The translations under genes and the position numbers were made by a program. Of a DNA stretch of 35,569 nt, positions 9,130-16,076 are shown piece after piece; position 1 is the first letter of the stretch, and every line of letters begins with the position of its first letter. Below the pieces are notes generated by a model. The model had not been told where the DNA came from, made no database searches, and saw nothing but the letters and a program-made list of their open reading frames with translations. This DNA is from Chlorobiales bacterium (GTDB lineage Bacteria > Bacteroidota > Chlorobiia > Chlorobiales > JACMJS01): positions 1 to 35,569 of the forward strand of contig JACMJS010000145.1 in assembly GCA_014380515.1 (NCBI GenBank), in the 5' to 3' direction.

Positions 9130-9573
9130 ATGCGACGACTTTCGCTTTATATCTCGATCATCTTACCGCTTCTCTTTCTTGCTTCGTCGTCCGCCGCGGC
9201 TCAAACTTCGGCTACCGACATTTGCGGGGAGTGGCTTACTTCCGATGAGGCCGGAAAAATTTTGATTTACCAAGCAACCGACGGTACGCTGGAAGGCAAA
9301 ATCGTTTAGGTCAGGCAAACGGGCGACAGCCTTGACGCTCAAAATTCAAATCCCGTGCAATCGCCTGCTCGTCCGAAACCCGGCGCGATGGTTTTGAAAG
9401 GGTTGCGATTCAAAGGGGAAAATGACTGGGGCGACGGCATTATTTATGAGCCGCAACATGGCGGTCAGTACAGTTTATTCATTTCGATGAACGGGAAAAA
9501 TACGCTCCATCTCAGAGGCTACCTCGGCATTTCCATTTTCGGCAGGACGGAAATATGGACGCGGGCGAAATAA
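9130..9573 (+). pseudogene. DUF2147-family secreted protein interrupted by in-frame TAG
   Basis: MRRLSLYISIILPLLFLASSSAAAQTSATDICGEWLTSDEAGKILIYQATDGTLEGKIV*VRQTGDS...GLRFKGENDWGDGIIYEPQHGGQYSLFISMNGKNTLHLRGYLGISIFGRTEIWTRAK; TAG at 9307-9309, same frame throughout. Confidence 0.8.
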
Positions 9574-9597
9574 AAAAGGCTCGATGAAGAGCCTTTT
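9574..9597 (+). terminator. Rho-independent terminator
   Basis: AAAAGGCTC-GATGAA-GAGCCTTTT followed by GGTTTTTG. Confidence 0.8.
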
Positions 9598-9640
9598 GGT
9601 TTTTGATGTTGGTGTTGGAAGCCTTGAAGAGTGAGCAAGT

Positions 9641-10390
9641 TTAAACTTCTCCGAAGCCACCGGCGACGACCATTTCCGCACCGAGCATATATGAAGAATC
9701 AGACGACGCAAGGAATAAAATCACCTTTGCGACTTCCTCCGGCGTGCCAAACCGCTTGAGTGTGGGCAGTGATGCCATTCCGTCTAGAACCTGTTTCTCT
9801 ACTTCAGGCGGCATGCCGAGCCGTCCGAAAATTGGCGTTGCAATCGGGCCGGGGCTGCACACATTGACACGAATGTTTCTACCGGCCAAATCTGCTGAGA
9901 GCGTTCGGGCGAACGACCGCACTGCCGCTTTGCTCGCCGAATAGACGCTTGCGTTTGCCATGCCGATCTGATTGACGACTGAAGAGACAATCACAATCGA
10001 ACCGCCATCGTTGAAGAGCGGCAAGGCTTTTTGAATCGTGAAGAACGCGCCTTTGACGTTGATGTCCATGATTTCATTGTAGAGCGATTCGTCGGTCGCT
10101 TCCACCGGCGCACCTTTGAAGATGCCCGCATTGACAACCAAGATGTCGATCTTGCCAAACTTTTCTTTCGTCTTTGCGATAAGTTTGTCAATATCGGCGA
10201 GCGACGACACATCGCCTTGCACGGCCAGTGTTTCGCCGCCGATGGCTTTCACCGATTCATCAAGCGTCTTCTGGTTGCGGCCTGAGATGACGACCTTCGC
10301 GCCCTCCGCCTGAAATTCTTTGGCCGTCGAAAGTCCGATACCGCTGTTGCCGCCCGTAATGACGGCGACTTTGCCTTCTAATTTTTTCAT
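9641..10390 (-). CDS. SDR family NAD(P)-dependent oxidoreductase
   Basis: AVITGGNSGIGLSTA, NAG, YSASKAAV motifs. Confidence 0.95.
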   Translation of the reverse strand: MKKLEGKVAVITGGNSGIGLSTAKEFQAEGAKVVISGRNQKTLDESVKAIGGETLAVQGDVSSLADIDKLIAKTKEKFGKIDILVVNAGIFKGAPVEATDESLYNEIMDINVKGAFFTIQKALPLFNDGGSIVIVSSVVNQIGMANASVYSASKAAVRSFARTLSADLAGRNIRVNVCSPGPIATPIFGRLGMPPEVEKQVLDGMASLPTLKRFGTPEEVAKVILFLASSDSSYMLGAEMVVAGGFGEV

Positions 10391-10449
10391 TTTTGTAAAT
10401 GAGATGCGTTTGAGAAATGAGTTAACCTGAGAGAAATAAAAAAATATGT

Positions 10450-10473
10450 ATTGATATATCTAAATGTATCGAT
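10450..10473. promoter_or_regulatory. Putative ArsR-family operator upstream of SDR gene
   Basis: ATTGATATATCTAAATGTATCGAT: 18/24 symmetric positions, every mismatch a transition. Confidence 0.5.
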
Positions 10474-10501
10474 GTGTAAGTCCAAAAAAAGTTGCCGGAT
10501 T

Positions 10502-10780
10502 TCAGGCGTCAGCGACTTTTCCGAGAAACACGGTCAGGGCTTCGATGTTCTTTTGGTTGAGCGAGAGTATCGAAGTACGTCCGTCTTTTTCTACCGAGAC
10601 AAGGCCTGATTCCACAAGCAATTGGATGTGATGCGACATGGTTGGCTGCGCCAGCGATGTGAGTTTTTCGGTTTCAGAGCAATTCATCGTGCCGCGCTTC
10701 GCAAGTTCTTTCACAATTTTCAGGCGGTTTTTATCTCCGAGAGCTTTGGCGGCTTTTACAATGAAGTCATCGTTTGTCAT
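10502..10780 (-). CDS. ArsR family transcriptional regulator
   Basis: DKNRLKIVKELAKRGTMNCSETEKLTSLAQPTMSHHIQLLVESGLVSVEKDGR; start MTNDDF at 10780 preferred. Confidence 0.92.
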   Translation of the reverse strand: MTNDDFIVKAAKALGDKNRLKIVKELAKRGTMNCSETEKLTSLAQPTMSHHIQLLVESGLVSVEKDGRTSILSLNQKNIEALTVFLGKVADA

Positions 10781-10795
10781 GGCTGCGGGTAATAC

Positions 10796-10811
10796 ATTGA
10801 AGTTTATCAAT
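10796..10811. promoter_or_regulatory. Putative ArsR autoregulatory site ATTGA-N6-TCAAT
   Basis: Half-sites match the site at 10450-10473; lies just upstream of the preferred arsR start. Confidence 0.4.
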
Positions 10812-10941
10812 ATGTTTCAAGACCGAAAAAAAATTAAATTTATTTTCTAACGGCCACTGTTATCGGATCACCATTCGAAGGTAACGCGGTTCTTATCCGT
10901 TTTCAATTTTATTTTCACACACCCTTTGCGATATAACTCCG

Positions 10942-11649
10942 ATGCAACTCATACTTCCCATTCTTGTTTTGGCTACGCACAACCGCGATAAGATCAAAGA
11001 GATTACCGGCCTTGCGGCACCGTTACCGATTACGATCAAAACGCTCGATGACTTTGCGGACTTTCCCGAAGTAGATGAAACCGAAGCAACGCTCGAAGGC
11101 AATGCCCTGAAAAAAGCCCGAGAGATTTATGCGGCGGTCGGTGGGAAGTTTTCAGAGGTGCCTGAAGCGACGAGCGTCATCGTCCTTTCAGACGATACGG
11201 GGCTTGAGGTTGATGCGCTCGGCGGTGCGCCGGGCGTGTATTCGGCGCGATATGCGTCGCGGCAAGGTGAGAAGGTAAGCTATGCGCAGAATGTTGAAAA
11301 GCTTCTGAGCGAGATGGACGGCATAGTGAACCGGCGTGCACAGTTCAGGACGGTAGTTGCGATGGTTGGAAACTTCAGCGGTTTGGAAAAGGGCAAAGTC
11401 AGCGGCTTTGGAAAACCAAACGGGGCGTCCTATTTTGAAAAAAGTTTTGAAGGCGTTGCGACGGGAGAAATCACCGCGGAGCAGCGCGGCCAGAGCGGGT
11501 TCGGCTACGATCCCGTTTTTTTATCCGACGCCCTCCGTAAAACCTTCGCCGAACTTTCAAGCACGGACAAAAATCTGGTCAGTCATCGCGGCATCGCCGT
11601 CCGCAAAGCCTTGTCATTTTTGCAATCGCTGATGACTGCGCCGGAGTGA
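10942..11649 (+). CDS. rdgB: XTP/dITP diphosphatase (RdgB/HAM1 family)
   Basis: LATHNRDKIKEI, SDDTGLEVDALGGAPGVYSARYA, GFGYDPVF, SHRGIAVRKAL motifs. Confidence 0.96.
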   Translation: MQLILPILVLATHNRDKIKEITGLAAPLPITIKTLDDFADFPEVDETEATLEGNALKKAREIYAAVGGKFSEVPEATSVIVLSDDTGLEVDALGGAPGVYSARYASRQGEKVSYAQNVEKLLSEMDGIVNRRAQFRTVVAMVGNFSGLEKGKVSGFGKPNGASYFEKSFEGVATGEITAEQRGQSGFGYDPVFLSDALRKTFAELSSTDKNLVSHRGIAVRKALSFLQSLMTAPE

Positions 11650-11663
11650 ATTTTTATACATCC

Positions 11664-12569
11664 ATGGCCACGATCACTTCTACCGAACTCAGCCGCTCAC
11701 TCAAAGCCGAACTTTTCGCGGCGGCAACCGACGACAAAAAGTATAGAGCACTCATTGCCACACTCGATGCGCGGCTTTTAAAACAACTTCAGGAATTTGT
11801 TTGGGCGTTTATCGTCGATGAATCGCAAGCGGCGCCGACGAAGCGCAGCCGCTCTGAAATTATGGCGATGCTCGAACCGACGGCTCGCTATCAACAACGT
11901 GCCAAGTGCCTTGAGCCGCTCGGCTATTGCACCATTGCGATGTGCGTGCGCATCAACCCGTCGTGCGCCGCCACGCGCATCGGCGGCATCCTCACCACGC
12001 TACGCCCGCTCCTGACCACGCTGCTCGAAGAGCGACCCGAACTCACCGATCTGCCGCAAGTAGCCGAGCCGGATGATGTTATTCCAACGGCCATCCCGCA
12101 ACCAGCCCTACCGGTTGCCGCGCCGAAGAAAAAAGAAATCGCCGCTGAAGGTGTGCCGCAGCAGCGCGAGCGGAAAGAAGAAATTGTTCCCGAAGAATTG
12201 AAAGCACGGTATGCCAAGTTCAGGCCGATGCTGTGGTCGATGGTCGAAACCGAAGGCTTGGAATATGCATTGCTCATCACCGAAGGCGGCGGCGTACTAC
12301 AACATGCGTCGTCGCATGAACATGATGTAAGTGAGATTTCTCAAACCTTGGCCGATGAAGTCAGTTCGGTGATTGAGCAAGGCGAGGCGGTGAATTATAC
12401 GCAGTTGCTCACGGTAACAAAAGAGTTCGAAGGCGGCGTCGTTGCAATGCGGTCGATTGGCGGCGGCCTTTACCTCATCGGTATTTCCTCGACTGTGCTG
12501 CCGGGTAAGATTCACAGCCTCATCATTAAACTCGGCGGGCAATTGATCGAGGAAATTGCGAAGCAGTAG
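11664..12569 (+). CDS. Uncharacterised protein with possible C-terminal roadblock/LC7-like domain
   Basis: Intact ~301 aa ORF; C-terminal EGLEYALLITEGGGVLQHASSHEHDVSEISQTLADEVSSVIEQGEAVNY...GIS resembles the roadblock fold pattern. Confidence 0.6.
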   Translation: MATITSTELSRSLKAELFAAATDDKKYRALIATLDARLLKQLQEFVWAFIVDESQAAPTKRSRSEIMAMLEPTARYQQRAKCLEPLGYCTIAMCVRINPSCAATRIGGILTTLRPLLTTLLEERPELTDLPQVAEPDDVIPTAIPQPALPVAAPKKKEIAAEGVPQQRERKEEIVPEELKARYAKFRPMLWSMVETEGLEYALLITEGGGVLQHASSHEHDVSEISQTLADEVSSVIEQGEAVNYTQLLTVTKEFEGGVVAMRSIGGGLYLIGISSTVLPGKIHSLIIKLGGQLIEEIAKQ

Positions 12570-12641
12570 TTGCCCAAGCCCTCTCTCCGAGGGTGAAGTT
12601 GTTGTTAGGAAGATTTAGAAGAGCGGGGGAAGAAAGAGAGA

Positions 12642-12962
12642 TTAATTTCCGGTAAAGGCGTAATTGGGGTTGAGTTCGCGCACCATTAAACTTTCTACCG
12701 GTTTGCCGCCGATCAGATGTTCGTGAATCACACGGTCGGCTTCATCCTCCGAAGTAATCCGGTACCAAATCCCCTCAGGATAAATCACCGTAACAGGCGC
12801 GTGATCACAGGCATCCAAACAGCCCGATTTGTTCGCCCGTATTTCGTGCTTCATCCCTAATTTTTTAATCTGCGATTTCAAGTACGAATGCACCTTTTCC
12901 GAACCTTGCTGCGCGCAGTTCGATGAATTGACGCACGTAAAAGCGTGATGTTTATATCTCAT
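12642..12962 (-). CDS. Thioredoxin-like (2Fe-2S) ferredoxin domain protein
   Basis: HHAFTCVNSSNCAQQGS...NKSGCLDACDHAPVTVIYPEGIWY. Confidence 0.9.
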   Translation of the reverse strand: MRYKHHAFTCVNSSNCAQQGSEKVHSYLKSQIKKLGMKHEIRANKSGCLDACDHAPVTVIYPEGIWYRITSEDEADRVIHEHLIGGKPVESLMVRELNPNYAFTGN

Positions 12963-13054
12963 TGGAGTTCTTGAATAGATTTGTTAGTTGTCAATCGTTA
13001 GCAAAGAAATAACCTTCTAGGTCTTCACCAACGACTGACAACGATCGACTGTTT

Positions 13055-14458
13055 TCACTCTTCCGATTCCTTTGGCTTTTGAAGCGCATACTTTTCGATT
13101 TTGGTATAAAGGTGGCTGCGCTGCATTCCAAGTTTTTCCGCCGTCTTCGATATATGCCACCGGTATTTTTCCAACTTCCGCAAAATGAACGTCGCTTCGG
13201 CATTGGCTTTGAACTCCTCAAAAACTTCGAAGTTATCAAAAATGTTCGTTGCGGATTTTTCTTTCGCAGAACCTGAAAGCGGCGCGAACAGATCGACGTC
13301 GGTTTCATCGATGGTCGCGCGGTCGGTCATAATCACGAGGCGTTCGATGATGTTATGCAATTCGCGGATGTTGCCGCGCCAGTCGTAGTGCCGCAATTTG
13401 GCGAGCGCGGCGGGCGTAAGCGTTTTTTCAGGCAGGGCGTTTTTTTCAGCGAGCACTTTGGCAAACTGTAACGCGAGCGCATCAATATCTTCGCGGCGCA
13501 GGGAGAGCGGCGGCACATCGATCATAATCACGCTGAGGCGGTGATATAAATCCTCACGGAAGTTTCCCTTCTCGATTTCATCGATCAGATGTTTATTCGT
13601 CGCCGCGAGTACGCGCACATTGACCTCAATCTGTTTTGCACTGCCGACGCGCTGAATTTTATTTTCTTGCAACACCCGTAATACCTTCGCCTGTGCGGTG
13701 AGCGACATGTCTCCGATTTCATCTAGGAAAATCGTGCCGCCGTGCGCCTGCTCGAACTTACCATGACGCGGCTCAGTTGCGCCGGTGAAACTGCCTTTCT
13801 CATGCCCGAAGAGTTCCGACTCGATCAGTTCCGTCGGGATGGCGGCGCAATTGAGGGCGACAAACGGTGCGGTGCTGCGGTGGCTTTTGTGGTGAATCCA
13901 CCGCGCGACGAGTTCTTTGCCCGTGCCGTTGCCGCCGGTAATGAGTACGCGCGAGTCCGTCTTCGCCACTTTGTCGATCAACAATTTTACTTTTTGAATC
14001 GCCGCACTCCCGCCGATGATTTCCGGCGGATCGGTTTGAACTTTGGTAAGTTTATCGATCTTGCGTTTGAGGGCGGAGTTATCTTTTTGCAGGTCGGATT
14101 TTTCAATCGCGTTGCGCAGACTGACGAGCACGCGGTTGCGGTCGAGCGGCTTTTCTAAAAAATCCGTCGCCCCGAGTTTGATCGCTTCGACGGCGGTCTC
14201 GATGTTGCCGTGGCCGGAGATGATAATGACCGGCAGGTCTTTGCGGTCTTCACGGATTTTGCGAAGGACTTCGAACCCATCGAGGCCAACCATTTTAATG
14301 TCGAGCATGACGGCGTCTATCGTGTGCTGCGAAAGAGCGTTGATGCCTTGCACGCCGTCGCTGGCCGTCTCGACGGTAAAGCCGTCGTATTCTAAAATCA
14401 TGCGGACCGCCTCCTGAATCGGACGCTCATCGTCGATGACCAAAATTTTTTTCTGCAT
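13055..14458 (-). CDS. Sigma-54-dependent response regulator (NtrC family)
   Basis: Receiver (ILVIDDERPIQEAV), GGNGTGKELVA, GSFTGA, FLDEIGDM and C-terminal Fis HTH; start MQKK at 14458 supported by a promoter immediately upstream. Confidence 0.95.
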   Translation of the reverse strand: MQKKILVIDDERPIQEAVRMILEYDGFTVETASDGVQGINALSQHTIDAVMLDIKMVGLDGFEVLRKIREDRKDLPVIIISGHGNIETAVEAIKLGATDFLEKPLDRNRVLVSLRNAIEKSDLQKDNSALKRKIDKLTKVQTDPPEIIGGSAAIQKVKLLIDKVAKTDSRVLITGGNGTGKELVARWIHHKSHRSTAPFVALNCAAIPTELIESELFGHEKGSFTGATEPRHGKFEQAHGGTIFLDEIGDMSLTAQAKVLRVLQENKIQRVGSAKQIEVNVRVLAATNKHLIDEIEKGNFREDLYHRLSVIMIDVPPLSLRREDIDALALQFAKVLAEKNALPEKTLTPAALAKLRHYDWRGNIRELHNIIERLVIMTDRATIDETDVDLFAPLSGSAKEKSATNIFDNFEVFEEFKANAEATFILRKLEKYRWHISKTAEKLGMQRSHLYTKIEKYALQKPKESEE

Positions 14459-14485
14459 TGAAAAAATCACTCTGTACGAAGTCAG

Positions 14486-14516
14486 CAAAGGTAAGCACCA
14501 AACCGGCTTGTGCAAA
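14486..14516 (-). promoter_or_regulatory. Bacteroidetes-type promoter TTTG-N19-TACCTTTG
   Basis: On minus strand TTTG (14516-14513), 19-nt spacer, TACCTTTG (14493-14486), just upstream of the 14458 start. Confidence 0.7.
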
Positions 14517-14602
14517 GACATCGAGCATCCCCGAGATAAAGAAGGCGGCTTTGAAACGAATCGCTGTTTAAGTACGTTTTCGTCCTCAACTTCAAGTTCG
14601 AA

Positions 14603-15346
14603 ATGAATACATCCGCAACACACGCCCGTCGCCTCGGTAAATGGGGTTTATATTTCTGGCTCACAACCGTGATGATATTCGCCCTGCTCTCGCCGCAGCG
14701 CGTGGCGATGCTCGGCGAGACGACGAAGAATATGTATTTCCACGTTTCGATGTCTTTCACCGCTACGATTGCGTTTCTCGCTTCAATGTGGTTCAGCATT
14801 CAACTTCTGCGCACCAAAAATTTAGACTTTGATTTGAAGGCCGATGCCGCCGCAGGACTCGGCTTGTTGTTCAATGTGCTTGCGATGATCACGGGCGCGA
14901 TTTGGGCGAGATTCACTTGGGGACAGTTTTGGAATTGGGACCCGAAGCAAACGAGCATTTTTATTTTGCTGCTCGTCTATCTGACTTACTTCGTGCTGCG
15001 TTCGGCGATTGAAAGCTCGGAGAAACGGGCGAGGCTTGCCGCGGTCTATAATATCTTCGCGTTTCCCTCCGTCATTTTTCTCTACTTCGTCTTGCCGCGA
15101 TTGGTCGGCGGGCTGCACCCGGGTTCGGACAAGGGCGATGTGAATCCCGCCGTCTCCGGCACCACCGACCCGATGATTCGCATTTTTCTCTATTCCACAA
15201 CCTTCGGGTTTATCGCTCTCTTTTTCTGGCTACATAGTCTCCGCTACCGTCAACTAAAACTTGCGCAGGCGGTGGAGGAAAGAATCGCATTACGCAGCGA
15301 GCACGCTTTTCAAACCCGCGCGGTAAAAACTTTAGAACACGTTTGA
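14603..15346 (+). CDS. ccmC: Cytochrome c biogenesis protein CcmC/CcsA-type heme handling protein
   Basis: TM protein with WGQFWNWDPKQTSIFILLLVYLTYFVLR tryptophan-rich motif; upstream of ccmE/ccmF. Confidence 0.9.
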   Translation: MNTSATHARRLGKWGLYFWLTTVMIFALLSPQRVAMLGETTKNMYFHVSMSFTATIAFLASMWFSIQLLRTKNLDFDLKADAAAGLGLLFNVLAMITGAIWARFTWGQFWNWDPKQTSIFILLLVYLTYFVLRSAIESSEKRARLAAVYNIFAFPSVIFLYFVLPRLVGGLHPGSDKGDVNPAVSGTTDPMIRIFLYSTTFGFIALFFWLHSLRYRQLKLAQAVEERIALRSEHAFQTRAVKTLEHV

Positions 15347-15353
15347 AAAAAGT

Positions 15354-15509
15354 ATGATTGAGTTTTTAACTGCTTATCCGCTTTATACCGTGCTCGCCGT
15401 TGTGCTTTCGATCTGGACGGGACTGTTCATTTATATTTACCGGCTCGATCACAAACTTTCCAAACTCGAATCGATGCTCGGCGAGGCATCTCAACGCGAA
15501 ACGAACTAG
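15354..15509 (+). CDS. ccmD: CcmD-like small membrane protein (51 aa)
   Basis: Own translation: MIEFLTAYPLYTVLAVVLSIWTGLFIYIYRLDHKLSKLESMLGEASQRETN*; one TM helix, between ccmC and ccmE; below ORF-track length cutoff. Confidence 0.75.
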   Translation: MIEFLTAYPLYTVLAVVLSIWTGLFIYIYRLDHKLSKLESMLGEASQRETN

Positions 15510-15525
15510 ATAATTATTTTCAACC

Positions 15526-15921
15526 ATGACACTCAAACCGAAATTCATCGTTGGCTTCGTCGTCATTGCAAGCGTGCTCGCTTGGCTAGGCTTCACCGCG
15601 CAGGAGTGGGGCAACAACGTCATTGGCTATGCGGATTTTCACACGGCGGGCGCAACGAAAAAACTTTGTTATGTGAAAGGGTATTGGGTTAAGGAAAAAG
15701 AGACGGGCACGAACCTGAACACGTTCAGTTTCTACATGCGCGATGACAAGGGCGAAGAAGTTCGCGTGCTTTACCGCAACGGCAAACCGAACAACTTCGA
15801 GCAGGCGACCAGCGTCGTTGTGCAAGGCACATTGGAAGGTGATACATTTTATGCGAAGGATATTTTGGTGAAGTGCCCCTCGAAGTACCAATCCGAAAAA
15901 GCGGATACCAAGAAAGTTTAG
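15526..15921 (+). CDS. ccmE: Cytochrome c maturation protein CcmE (Cys-type)
   Basis: N-terminal TM; OB-fold YVKGYWVKEKETGTNLNTFSFYMRDDKGEEVRVLYRNGKPNNFEQATSVVVQGTLEGDTFYAKDILVKCPSKY. Confidence 0.9.
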   Translation: MTLKPKFIVGFVVIASVLAWLGFTAQEWGNNVIGYADFHTAGATKKLCYVKGYWVKEKETGTNLNTFSFYMRDDKGEEVRVLYRNGKPNNFEQATSVVVQGTLEGDTFYAKDILVKCPSKYQSEKADTKKV

Positions 15922-15952
15922 GAACTTGTCTCAAAACCATTGAAACGTCTCG

Positions 15953-16021
15953 AACCCCTTTCCCGCTTCGGCGGGACGCTCCCCTTTAACAAAGGGGAGA
16001 TATCCGAAGGACAGAGGGGTT
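15953..16021. repeat. Nested palindromic intergenic element (three stems)
   Basis: Outer AACCCCT/AGGGGTT enclosing CCCGC-UUCG-GCGGG and CTCCCCTTT-AAC-AAAGGGGAG. Confidence 0.7.
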
Positions 16022-16076
16022 TCTGCAAAGACTTCAAGAAAGTCTTTCGCTCAAACATCGTTCATACAAAGCCAAT

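Noticed and set aside
9307-9309. TAG in DUF2147 as pyrrolysine or programmed recoding
   Set aside because: No pyl genes or recoding signal seen; expected residue is Trp, so a nonsense mutation or error is simpler.
12577-12593. GCCCTCTCTCCGAGGGTG hairpin after the roadblock-like gene
   Set aside because: Only a 5-bp stem without a U-tract; may be a degenerate repeat but too weak to call.
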